Of a stretch of DNA of 64,000 nt, positions 1-14,240 are shown piece by piece (the first letter of the stretch is position 1; each line of letters opens with the position of its first letter). Source of the DNA: Paguma larvata (Eukaryota; Chordata; Mammalia; Carnivora; Viverridae); NCBI GenBank assembly GCA_030068075.1, contig CM057826.1, positions 114,166,746 through 114,230,745 of the forward strand, read 5' to 3'. The notes beneath the pieces were generated by a model. It did no database searches, was not told the DNA's origin, and was given only the letters and a program-made list of their open reading frames with translations. A program made the position numbers and the translations under genes.

Positions 1-50
1 GGCAGTGCTAGGCAGGGCTAAGCAGCACTAGGCAGGGCTGGGCAGGGCTG
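1..50. repeat. Decameric tandem repeat cut by the window edge
   Basis: Five consecutive 10-base units close to GGCAGGGCTR are visible (GGCAGTGCTA, GGCAGGGCTA, AGCAGCACTA, then GGCAGGGCTG twice). The array probably extends left of position 1. Confidence 0.8.
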
Positions 51-3179
<3,129 letters not shown>

Positions 3180-3480
3180 CTTGCCAAAGAGGGAGAAGGA
3201 CGCTAACTTGTTAAAAATGACCTTCTCTCTTACCCCAGTTTTTTCCCCAAGCAAGCAAAATTTAGAAGAGTCCACAGGTGAAGTGATGCTGCAAAAGTAG
3301 CTTAAACCCTGGCTGGTGGAAAGCTATTACTTCATAGAATATAATCGACTCATCTCCATCCGATCTGCCCCAAGCTCAGTAGGCAAGGCAGGCCAAGTCC
3401 CCAGTTACTCAGAGGTCTATCTGAAGGAAAAGAGAGAAAATTATTTCCTCAAACCCAGCATGAGTCAGAAAAAGAGGCAC

Positions 3481-3556
3481 CACTGGAGAGAGGAGAGGGA
3501 GGGAGAGGGAGGGAGGGAAGAAGAGAGGGAGGGAGGAAGGGAGGGAGAGATTATTT
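3481..3556. repeat. Purine-rich (GGGA/GGAA)n low complexity
   Basis: A run of GAGAGGAG, GGGA and GGAA units covers about 75 bases on the plus strand. It lies between the candidate 5'UTR exon and the KCTD16 coding exon. Confidence 0.85.
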
Positions 3557-3787
3557 GACATAAGCATCCTGGAACTACTGATTTCAGCCATTCTTCAACT
3601 AAATTGTGGCTTCTTTCAAGCTATTTTGTGTCTACATGTTTATCCATATGCCTCTGTCCCCAGCAATTAGCATTAAAAATATTTCTATTTGTATTTCTGC
3701 CTTAAAAAGGAATATAAGATTTTCAACTTCTAAAAGGGGATTTTTCCTCCCTGCTGAACAGGAAAAGCAAGAAGTCTCAGAACTTAC

Positions 3788-4720
3788 CTTAGTGAGTGCT
3801 GGAAACCCAGCTCCTGTGAAGAAATACCCATTTGCAAAGCAGTCAGAATCCACAGCCACCGTCTGGAGCTCGTCAAATCCCGGAGAGGTAAAGGACAGAG
3901 GTATCAATGAAAAGTGCAGGAGAGATGTGCTTGTAGAAAATAATATTTATATATATATAAATATTTATATAAATGTATATCTGTATGTATGTATATAGGT
4001 ATATATTCACTCCCTATCTCAACTTGAAACAAGTCACAAAAAAAGTTAAAGCATGATGAGAGGTGGTTGGGTTTAAGAAGCAAGGCAGAGAAAAATATCC
4101 AGCCAAAGCTTCTCCAGTTAAAAAAAAAAAAAATACGGGGAGGGTGAGGGGAAACCTTTAGAAAGAATCCTTAAAACAAAAGGAGAGTTGCAAGAGGTAC
4201 TGGGACTTAGAAGCTTTTCAGAAAGCCCAGAAGAAGAAAGACAGATGTGCCCTGCTGGGGTCCCAGGTAGCCACCCCACCTGCCGGCAAGGGCAAACGGA
4301 CTCCCATGTTCGCAGGCAGGTGGGAGGCGCTGGGAGTCGCCGCGAGCCGCTGGAGCCCGGCCGCCGCAGCGCTGAGGGGCCGCAGGGGGCTCGGGCTCGG
4401 GCTTCTCCGGCTGGCGGCCGAGCTGGGTGGTTCCACAGTTCCCAGTGCAGTTCGGAGGCTGTTGTTTCAGCAGTGCAGGCAAGATACCATCCAGGGAAAT
4501 GACTATTACATCATCTTAAAGGAATACGGCTTGGAGAAAGCGGAGGCAGCTCCGAGTCACGTCGTCCTCGGTGACAGGTCGCCAGGACTGCACGGGGACG
4601 CCGCGCACCGGCCGCGGCACGCGACTCCCGGGCTCCGGGCTTGGGGCGGGGACGCGGCGCCGCGCAACCACTTCCCCGGGCGTCCTGTCCGCGAGTCTGG
4701 AGTTTGCAAGGGCCTTCGCT
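3788..4720 (-). promoter_or_regulatory. KCTD16: CpG-rich block with minus-strand donor: candidate internal KCTD16 promoter and 5'UTR exon
   Basis: Roughly 4240-4720 is strongly GC- and CpG-rich (for example GCCGCGAGCCGCTGG, GGACGCGGCGCCGCGC), unlike the AT-rich DNA around it. Downstream on the minus strand, AAG|GTAAGTTC (exon end 3788) is an excellent donor about 600 nt before the coding exon. Together they suggest a start site inside the island making a noncoding KCTD16 exon. Inference only: no TATA box is seen and no transcript is available. The long open frames on both strands in the island are a composition effect. Confidence 0.45.
3936..4012. repeat. AT-rich (TA/TATG)n simple repeat
   Basis: Alternating TATATATATA and TATGTATG stretches form a degenerate dinucleotide/tetranucleotide microsatellite just 3' (on the minus strand) of the CpG island. 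Confidence 0.75.
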
Positions 4721-4759
4721 TTACCTTTTCTCCCTGCCTTTACACCCCCACCGCCACCA

Positions 4760-7700
4760 CCGTTCCCCAGAAATAAGCCCCCAAACCAGCGGTGACATAA
4801 ACACAAGTGATTGTGCATTTGAAAATTCACAAACGAATCTTTGCACAGGCACTGGATTTCTGCTGAAGGACAAATTTCCTCTCTAAAGCTTTTTCTTTTT
4901 TTTAAAGAAAAAAAGAAAGCACACCGAATGAACCCCAATATTCAAGGTGCGAGGTGGCTTTTCTTTAAAATCAAAGGAGATTAAACCTTGTCCTCATTCA
5001 GATGCCCTCTTTTTTCCCTCTTCTTCTCCATCCTCCCCCCCCCACATGAATAAATAAATACAATCTCTCTGGAATTATAGATGATCTTTTGAAAGAATTC
5101 ATGAGGCACTGATACCCTCAAAAAGCCCACAGTTTACATCAGTAAGTCATTAGCTTACCTGTAAGAAATTGTTACCTGCAACCCTTCTCTGGGGCTGTTT
5201 CTTTACCGAGCATCTCTTCCGACATCCCCAGCCCCCTCCCAACTCATCCCAAGAGGACTTCAGGGGAAGACACACCCGGCTAAGAGACATTTTACTCCTG
5301 TCCCAGAGGGCTTCCTTAAGTGCATCATTATAGTTTCAGGAAGGCATTTCCAGGGCAACCTAATCCACTAACAAAGTGCTTCCAGTTGATCCTGCCAGTC
5401 AATAATGGTCCAGCCAACAGCTTACAGTAAGTCGGCCATTTCTCCTTTAAAATGCCAGCATCTTAGGACTTACACTCCTAATCAGAATATAGTATTTCAT
5501 CTATGAATAATATATGTGAGGCAAACTCCATCCCAAATAATTGCTATATTTAAAAAATGAAAACCAAAAAGTGGAGACAAAACTATGAATTAGATACATT
5601 TTAAGGGATCATGCGTTCATTGCCAACTCTTGACCCAAGAGGTAGCTTAAAGATAGACTCGGCAGCAGGATAAATTAATTTCCAGTTTAACAATCTTTTC
5701 TTTCAATAAGTATCAGGTTACTGAACACATTCAGAGTATTAGCTAATACTCCAACACCTGATTATATTTGACTTTAACTAACGTGTTAACCTGTTCTGGC
5801 CTCAATCATTGGGATTTCAATGCTGGACCAATCAAGGAAATGTTTATTATTTGGTGCACTTGTATCGCCATCTAGTGTCCATAGGATATCAGTGCATATC
5901 TGTAATTGACCACTTACCTGAGCCAAAAGTTAAAAAAATTTTTTTTCCTTTAAAGTTTTTATACTGGTTTAAGTATTATTAGACACACATTGTTCACCAT
6001 GTTGACAAAACAAAAATTTAGTTGCCAACAGAACAAGGGAAAAAATGAGTCTGAGTCTATGCTCATTAAGTATTGGGCTCATCCTAATTAAAAATAAACA
6101 AATGCTTCATTTTATTTCTAACAGAATAGGCCCGTACACATGACAATAACTTTGGAGACTATGTATTAAAATATTCTGGGGACATATGGCAGGAAATTGG
6201 GAACAGGAAAGAGAAAGACGATAGCCTTTTGAAGCTCAAAGGAACTTGAGAAATAGGAATTATCACCTCAGAGATCAAGAAACTGAGGACCAGAGAGAGA
6301 AAGAATTTCTAAACCCCACCCTGCTATGGAAAAGCAGGGTAGGGTTTAGACCACTGTCTATTCAGTATGATGAATGTCCTTTTTTAAACCACATGTATTC
6401 TAGAAAAGGGATGGAATGGAGGCAAATAAGGAAAACGAGAATTTCAAGACTACACATTTGGGAAAAAAATGGTAAGACATTTTAAAGAGTTTTCAATATT
6501 CAGATAAATTGCAAGTCTAAAATATCTTACCATTTAAATAAGAGGATTCCAAATTTAAAAACTGAGGAGTTCTGTTCATTGGTCTGGGTTTCGAAGGTTA
6601 GGGTAGTTTTGAGACAAGTAGTTCTTAATCTTTTTTGGGTAATGGATTGGCTGGAGAATCTTAAGAAATCTAGAAAATAATAAACAAGCCCAAAAGTTTG
6701 CATTCAACATCAAGGGCAGAGCTTCTCAGGTAAGTACGAATAAAAAGAGGAACCAGGGAGCAATATGGGCAGAGACTTACATTCCCAGAACCCCTTGAAT
6801 TTTGACAGTGAACCTTCTTTTTGAAAGGAGATTACAATACGCACTCACACAGACACACGTGAGGATTGGAAACCTAAAACATTCACCAGATAACCTTCAC
6901 CTCAGGACCCATGATTGGACCACATCACCCGAGATGCACTCTGAATTTGTACTGTTTAATAAATACCATAAATGTCCTATGCTTTACACCGTTGTGTTGC
7001 TTTATATTTGGGGGGCTTAAAATGTCAACTTATGATGTTAAACTGTTAGAAACCCATGACCGTTTTGTTAACCCTTTTGGGGTGTATTTACTTTTTAATC
7101 TACCTAAAGCCTCCAGAAATCAAGAGTGCCTGGGTATCTCTCTCACCTTTTGAGACATCAGGGGTTTGGTTCCAGACTGGCCTGAAGTCTATTCAAGCTC
7201 AGGTCTGCAGGGCCCCAGGTAACATCTTCTGATGAAAACATTTTCTTGTTCCTTTAGGCTAGGGGATGCAAACAAATGAGAAGTGAGATTAAAGAGATAA
7301 CTGGCTCGAAGGAAACAAAGCGATACACCATATAGAGAGATTTAAATAGTGCTGGAGTAAGCGCCTGTGTCTCAGGGAGGCTGTCAGGGAGCCCAGCTGC
7401 TTGGTGCCTTCACAAGAGGCAAGAAGCCAAGTCTAGGCTGTAAGTGTATTCCTGTCCTCCATGTCAGCAGATAACACAGCGAGTGTTATTGTTCTCTGCT
7501 GGCAGCTCTCCGCCGAAACACTGTGGGATGTCACACTCGGCCCAAAGGCCGAACACACAGCAACAGATTTCTCTTAGGGGAAGAGCAAGGAAGAATGTTT
7601 CATCCAGTTCTTGGTAATATTCAAAACTATAGCACATCAAGATACACCATGCACAAACTGAGGAGTTGATAAAATGTGTCTTAGCCTCTGTTTCTTGTTC

Positions 7701-7990
7701 CCTACCTTCACACACCCCCATAGCTGAATGTTAAAGAGTATATTCTCAAAAGGACAATTTTAATTTTGGAATAATGTGTTCACTTCCCACATCCCTTACC
7801 TTCTAACGCATCCTTAAGTTTCTTCTCCCCTCTAGCAGAGATCACTTTTATGCTGACTGTCTTTGTTATCAGGGAGGGAATGATCTCATAAACTTATACT
7901 GAAATGCTGTGCACTCATTACGTTACATACCCCAAGGACACCTGCATTATCACCATCATCGTAATATCTACTGGTTACGGAGAGCCAGCC
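4760..7990 (-). other. KCTD16: KCTD16 5' intron, mostly unique sequence
   Basis: No gene is seen. A second donor-like ACAG|GTAAGC lies on the minus strand at 5159/5158, and a CTCF-type motif lies at 5867-5878. The open frames here are short and unrelated to known proteins. Confidence 0.6.
5867..5878 (-). promoter_or_regulatory. CTCF-type core motif
   Basis: The minus strand reads ACACTAGATGGC, which matches the CTCF core CCASYAGRKGGC at all positions but the first. It lies in the KCTD16 intron about 2.8 kb upstream of the coding exon. Motif only; occupancy is unknown. Confidence 0.5.
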
Positions 7991-7999
7991 ATCGAGAGC

Positions 8000-8170
8000 T
8001 CGCAACAGACATCATCCCTCTTCCAGCTCTGCCTGAGAGCTGTGGGACATCGGACAAGAGGCTTAATGTCTCTGAGCCAGGGTAAAATGAAGATAAGAAG
8101 ACCTGCCTCCCAGGTGTGTTATGCAGATGAAATACTGTGATGCGTGTAAGACGCCTAGCACATTCTCTGG
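8000..8170 (+). repeat. MIR-type SINE fragment
   Basis: The stretch has the MIR order: CTGTGGGACATCGGACAAG, then TTAATGTCTCTGAGCC, then a GTAAAATGAAGATAA element and GCCTAGCACA. Confidence 0.55.
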
Positions 8171-8514
8171 CTCTAGGTGTGTGCCCCTAAACACCAGTAG
8201 TGCCTCTGGTACATGGCAGAAGTAACTACATTTGTTGTTAGACTCAAGTTGAGGCATAAAGAAATTACAAAAGATGCCCAAAGATTGAAATTCAGTTCTA
8301 CTTCCAAAATCTTTGCTCTTCTCACAGTGCAGGTGTAGGTAAGGATCGTTGCTTGATAACATGCGTGTATTAAAATGAGGGGATTTGAGGATTTGCTGGG
8401 GGAGATGGGGTTGGCCGAATGGGGAACTGAAAACAGTACCACAATGGTTAAAAATGAAAATGCCACTGTCTTCTGCCATACAAGGTTACATCCGTGGAAC
8501 CCTTTCACTCATGC

Positions 8515-8620
8515 CACATGGATTTATTAAGCACCTATGTTGTGTCCAGCACAGTGCTAGATACCTAGGATACAAAGCTGAATTCAACAGAATCTCCGAA
8601 CTCAAACACATACAAACACA
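8515..8620 (+). repeat. Ancient mammalian repeat, 'TTTATTAAGCACCTA' type
   Basis: Contains TTTATTAAGCACCTATG followed by AGTGCTAGATACCTAGGATACA. This matches the common mammalian repeat starting TTTATTGAGCACCTACTATG. Confidence 0.5.
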
Positions 8621-8694
8621 CACTCAAACTCATACCAATGGAAGACAAAGATGAAAACATCCTAGATTCTCGAGCACTGCTTCTTATTTGCAGA

Positions 8695-8870
8695 AAGATG
8701 CCTGCAGCTGTTTTCAGCTTTGGGCGCTACATAGTTCACATATGTTTTGGACAAACCACTTAACCTCAGGTGGCCTTTGCTTCCATGTCTATAAAATGAA
8801 CCTGTCTCCCTTTATAGAGATACTGTGACTGATGGCAAAGGAAAGATAAAATACAGCTGCTACATCTTCG
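8695..8870 (+). repeat. MIR fragment
   Basis: Shows MIR core-like GGACAAACCACTTAACCTC, then TATAAAATGAACCTG and a GATACTGTGACTGATGGC tail-side segment. Confidence 0.5.
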
Positions 8871-8879
8871 GAGACATAC

Positions 8880-10110
8880 CAGGCAGTAATTTGCTATGGA
8901 AGACATAGAGGAAGAAGGCAGCAAACCTTCTGTTGCTGTGTGTTAACATAACACCTTGCAAGAACGAATTCAGATTAGATGCGCATAATCTTAAAGTTGG
9001 AAAAGGAAACCCTTTGCAGTTACGCACTGCAGCCTCGGATCCACCTACAAGCTTTATGAAACAGCAAATGTTCGTCTAAGTCATTTCTCCTGGTCTCTCC
9101 TGAAAACATTCATGAACTATACTCTCATAAAATATGTATATAATAGCTAAAACCGTTCATATCATCATGATGCCTCTGAATGGAAGTCTGTAGGATACAG
9201 TCCTTCCAAGGGAACCATCCTTTTAAGACCTGGGCTTTTAAAATTGTTTACGCTCATCTGAATGGAAAGTACTGCTATTCAAGTATGAAGGTGGTGTTAT
9301 TGACTATATTAGCAGGGTCTAAGGTTTTTTATGTGTGCACGTGATATGGAAAAGAGGGTACATATTTCTGTAGTAGGTTTGAATGTGTGGTCACCTTGTA
9401 GGTTTCCCTTCAAGACTAGGAAGCTTTCCGGGGCACATGGTCACAGTTAGGAGTACACAATTTGGCCACAGAACTGAGTAAAGCCAACCCATATATGTGT
9501 ACTTTGAAACTGTGATCTCAGCAACGTGGAATACAGACCGGGTGGGAGATAAGGGGGAAAATAGGATATAGCTGCTCAACTGCCAAGCAATTAATACCAG
9601 CAAATACGCAAGCAATATTTTAGAAATGGCTATAAAAAACTAAAGATGTCTATTCTTGCCTCTCCCTACAGTTCTTTTCCTAATAGTCTGCTTGCCCATG
9701 CTGTATTATTTGCTGTATGATGCTTGTTACATATGTTTTATTACACATGTCGGCTTAGTCTTTATTATGTTTGCTTTATATTATACAATGCACCTCTTGG
9801 TAAAGGAGTAGACTACTTTGTAGGCCAGTAACTGTCAACCTTTTATCTCTACCTAGGAAACCCATTTTTTCAAATGATATCTTTGTCATCATTCCAAAAT
9901 ACGCAGCAAATTCAAGCAGTCAAACAGAACGAACTTAGGTCTTAAGTTCAAAAACAGTTATTAAAAAAAACAATCAGTCGGAAATTGCAATAATACATCA
10001 CTGGTCTCTCGAATGCATTTTTATTTTTTCTGAATAGGTATATACGTGCATAAATAGAATTTATTAACTCCTCTGCAGCAACTTGCAGGGAATAGAGCTT
10101 GAAAATCCTG
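8880..10110 (-). other. KCTD16 intron, nothing recognised
   Basis: AT-rich unique-looking sequence with no convincing exon, RNA gene or repeat. Confidence 0.5.
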
Positions 10111-10114
10111 GTTA

Positions 10115-10325
10115 CAATGGAAAAGAACAGGTGTTAGGATCAGGCAGATCCAGATTTGAAAGAGGTACCTATCAGCTCTAGGATCATGAACTAATCACTG
10201 TACCTCTCCCAGATTATTCTCCTCATGTATATATTAAAAATCAAAATATCTGCTCTGCAGGATTGATGTAAGGGTTAGAGATAGTGTGCTGGAAGTGCTT
10301 GGAATATAGCAATGTTTAATAAGTA
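10115..10325 (+). repeat. MIR element
   Basis: GGCAGATCCAGATTTGAA, ATCACTGTACCTCTCCCAG, CTCATGTATATATTAAAAAT and TAGAGATAGTGTGCTGGAAG follow the MIR order from core to 3' end. Diverged but nearly full length. Confidence 0.65.
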
Positions 10326-11142
10326 ATGGGCAGTGTGGTCGTATTCATGTTTGGCTCAGTCACCTCCTCTGCCCCTCTTCACTCCACTCCCTGCGCCTAC
10401 CCCAGGGTCTGCGTGAATGAGTGGATGGAAGGATGCCACATTAATCATTAACGCTGGTGATGTGACTGATACGTTTTCTGAAAGTCTGCTTCTTCCTTCA
10501 AGCAAAGGAACAGAAGAAAGGAACACGATACCTGAACCCTGAGCACATTTGTCCTTGGAGATGGGCAATTGGTTCGTTTAAAAACATACTCTCCGGTCTT
10601 CATAAGTAGCTATACTTTTCAAGGATGATGAATGGAGGAAAGCAAATGAACTGGCTGGCTCATTCAAAATACCTCACATCATTTTACCGTGATTCAGCAC
10701 AGCCACTTTGGCGTAGCCATTGTTTGTAAAAGGCATTTTCCACAACTAAATCCAAACATGTCATTCTCACAGGTTGAAATGAATCTTGCCAGTGGCATCT
10801 GCCCATGGGGCACAGCAGGAGGACAGAAGGACAGAGACCAACTAACAAATAGAAAGATTTAGTTCAAGGAACAAAATTGAATTATTTTATTAGAAGCCTT
10901 GAGAAATCAAACGTGGGGATTTCATGTATGCTCTGAAATACCACTTGGTATCCAGAGCACTTTTTTCCTTGCTTTTTGAGTTATTTGCAAGAAATCAGTC
11001 GGACAAGAATCATTGGTCATTCATCTTGCTATCCCCCAACCTGTGGCACAGGAGCTCATATTTTGAAGGTGCTCACTACATATTTGTTGAATTTAATTGC
11101 AGGAGCAAGGGTGTATTCTCAAGTTAGCCTAAGAAAATGGTA

Positions 11143-11990
11143 TGTTAATTTGGGGAATAAGTTTAGGAACTCCTGGGCTTACACCAATGGGTTAACAAGG
11201 CATAAGGAAGTACAAAGCCAAAGGATGCTCTCACCCGGGGTAAACAAGATTAGCACCCCAGAATAGGGAGGCACAAAGGCACCAAGAATAGGGAGGTGCA
11301 ATGGCACCCTAGAATAGAGATAGGTTGCAGAGTCTCCACAATAGAGAGATAGGGGCAAAGGCCTCATAGTAGAGAGGAATGCAAAGGCACCCAATACAAA
11401 GGTATATGAGGTAAACAAGATTAGGCATTCAGGGCATAGCACCCCCCAATTTAGTACTATAGCAGAAAGCTGCTTTCACAGGAAGGAAGGACCAAATTAG
11501 GTAAGCAGGTAAATAGGGCTATAGACCCTGCACTGCCCTGCTGGTGATACTGCCCAGAGTGGAGCTGATTTACAAAAGAAAAGGTGCTTTGTTAACCTTG
11601 CAGTGTTTTGCCCAATCTGTCTTATCCCCTAGGCTAGCTAAGATAAACAGACATGGCACCTCCTGTCTGCCATTAACAACTATCTGCTGATATGCCCAGC
11701 GCCAGGGTTTTGTTTTATATTTGGCCCAAACCCCAAACACTGTATACCTTCAAAACGCCCTTTCCTTCATGCCCATGAATTAATGTTCACTGATTCATTG
11801 TCTCTTCGCGCATGCCCATCACGTTTGTAAGCCTTCTGATCTTAATAAATACAGGGAAAGGACTCTTATTTGGGGTTCTTGTCTTTTACGGGATATTAGC
11901 CATCTCTCTCTTTTCATCCTGCCTCCCACTCTTTTGCTAGACAAGACAGAACTTTAGACCCAGATTCTACGACATGTTAAGAAGCAGCAG
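11143..11990 (+). mobile_element. Probable solo LTR of an endogenous retrovirus
   Basis: No gag, pol or env frame is attached, so a solo LTR left by recombination is the likeliest reading. Evidence: a TG start near 11143, an AT-rich TTTTATATTT promoter-like box near 11712, a polyadenylation signal AATAAA at 11844-11849, and then the typical R/U5 style GGACTCTTATTTGGGGTTCT and a CT-rich tail to about 11940-11990. The U3-like part holds a degenerate 26-29 bp tandem array (about 11255-11402) flanked by two copies of GGTAAACAAGATTAG (11239-11253 and 11410-11424). I could not place a clean terminal CA or a target duplication, so the borders are approximate and the family is unassigned. Confidence 0.5.
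11255..11402 (+). repeat. Degenerate ~27-bp tandem array within the LTR
   Basis: About five units built on AGAATAGGGAGG...GCAAAGGCACC follow each other with decay. The same 15-mer GGTAAACAAGATTAG sits on both sides, 171 bp apart. Confidence 0.7.
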
Positions 11991-11999
11991 GGTCATATT

Positions 12000-14120
12000 G
12001 GAACAAGCTGTTGGTTGAGAAAATATGGTAGCTGATTTCAGTTTATTTGTCAAAACATTGAGTTCTCCAGGTTAGGAGGGACCTTTTCATTTGGACAAGT
12101 CCCAGAGAAATCAACTGGCTGCAAAAAAACGGCCTTTCTGAACTCGCCATTGGAAACAGATCATGAATGTCCCCAGTGTGGAGTCGAACTGGAATGAAAA
12201 GGGAAGAGCCATTAAAAGGAACACCCCAACAAGAAGAGTAAGAGATGACAAAGTTTCCAGTTTCAAATTTTCATGGATGCCAATTTCTTACAGTATCCAT
12301 GTCTGTGCCTGTGGCCAAACACATTAATAAAATTAACAAATAAAGCTGACCTTGACTACCAGACATCTTCACATACATGATCTCTTTCAACTCTCGCAGC
12401 AATCTTGAACTGTCGGCATTGTAGGGAGAATTAAAAGAGCCTCCGAGAGGTTGAATTATTAACAACAGGTCACATCAAGCCTGTTAATGATGTGATCCCA
12501 AAGCCCCCCTTTTAACCACACCAGCCTTACCCAGCCATATAGCTCCTTTTACTAAATGTCTTCAATATATGCCCAATATTTGGGTTTGGCATAGCGCAGA
12601 GCAACAACACATTCCTGGCACAGATTACCACTATATATTGCAATCCTGGTTCCACTCCTGACACAGAGTAAGTGCTCCATAAGTATTCATACAAGGATTG
12701 TTAGAATTATGAAGTGAATGACCGAAAACATAAATAATGAATGCACGGACAAACTACCAGCTGGAACAAAAGTATCCAGAAATTTTAGCTGGATACAGCA
12801 AGAGCATGATCTTATATGGCACGTCTAATTTTCTTTACTTTGGAAATGCTGGTTCCAAATGGGAGAATGATCTCAGAGATGAAAAATATAAAGTTTGTAT
12901 CTCAGCATTCGAGAATTAGCCCTTCATGAATCCAAAAGGATGAGTAATACACATTTATGTGTTTATGTTCCAGAATTTAGAAGATTTTAGAACTAAGAAA
13001 CTGCTTTTGGGATAAGACTCTCCCCCAGAACAATAAAAAGAAAATGTAAATGCCTAGATGCTAGAAAAATATGATTTACTTTAAAAAACAACTTGAAAAG
13101 ATACAAGGCAACTCTAATCCAGCCATTTTATGTGTCAGTCACTCTGCTTCCTTTCCAAAAATGGGTGCAGAGTGGAGTGTGGAGTTGAAAGACCTGATAG
13201 TGGATGATCTATACAGACACACGTACTGGGCACTTGATTTAAGGGGTTATGGCACACAATTCAAATGTGAGTTGGGAAACATCCCTCTTTGCTGTAGAAT
13301 GCAGATTTGCATGGCTTCTGCCAAAGAAATTGTATATTTCCTTTATAGACAATGAGCTGAGCCTCAAGCACATCTCACCATTACCCTAGGGTCTCTCGAA
13401 ATGACAGGCTGGTTTGCAATGTGTGGTTCCAACGGCTGCCAGAGGATATCAGGTAATTGCTTGAAATGGAGCCAGTCATATATCTTTCTGAGAAATCTGG
13501 TTGTCATTCATCAAGAAAAAGAATGCCTATGAACAAACGGAGTGGCACAAAAAAAGATTTAGGTATCCGATGGGCCCTGGATGGACCTGGTGTCTCTTGA
13601 CCAGTCTTTTGAGTTCTTCATACATTTAAATGAGGTTTTGAAAGTGCTTACATACATCTGTGTTGTTGAAGTGCTATCATAGTGGACACACAGGCTAAGA
13701 TGGGATATTGGATCAAATACATGGGATATCAGATCAAATAATAAATTAAGATGAAAAATTAGATAAATGGGCCAGGGATGGAGAAGCAATGGATTTCTTT
13801 TTTTTTTTTTTTCACTAAAGAGAGCAAGCAAATGCACTCCTTATCATGCCATGTTGCCCGTGAATACTTATGCCTATAAGTGTAAAGAAAGAAAGGAACT
13901 GCCCAATGAAAGTGACCAATAGAGTCTAGGCTGAGAACATCAGTGCTTCACAATAATAACCCCCTCCTCACAAGAAATTTCACCTGCAGTGCCACTGGCT
14001 AATCACAGCCAACTTAGAGTCCTTCCCCAGATACCACATTAGTAACAACGGCTGAGGTTGAAGGAGTCCAACAGAAGAGTTTTAAACTCCTTGAAAATCC
14101 CTCTGCTACTTCATGTCGTT
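12000..14120 (-). other. KCTD16 intron; one weak MIR-like patch
   Basis: Around 12365-12480 is a reverse-oriented MIR-like patch (ACATACATGATCTCTTTCAA, GAGCCTCCGAGAGGTTGAAT). A poly-T run lies at 13798-13812. Nothing else is recognised. Confidence 0.45.
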
Positions 14121-14124
14121 TATC

Positions 14125-14240
14125 TTCATTCATTTACTCAAATATTTACATGTCTATTTGTACAAAGAAGTATGTTAGACACTGTAGAAGAGGCGAAGAT
14201 GAATCAGGCATGAGTCTCCCCCTCAGCAAGCGGATAATCC
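14125..14240 (+). repeat. Ancient mammalian repeat fragment
   Basis: TTCATTCATTTACTCAAATATT followed by TTAGACACTGTAGAAGAGGC and GATGAATCAGGCATG resembles the ATTCATTCAACAAATATTTATTG-type repeat. Confidence 0.45.

Noticed and set aside
3966..4012. TATA-like and tandem AT words near the CpG block as a core promoter
   Set aside because: They belong to an AT microsatellite on the downstream side of the proposed exon, the wrong place for a TATA box.
4207..4938. Several long overlapping open frames on both strands
   Set aside because: They arise from GC-rich CpG-island composition, overlap each other on both strands and show no domain or family likeness.
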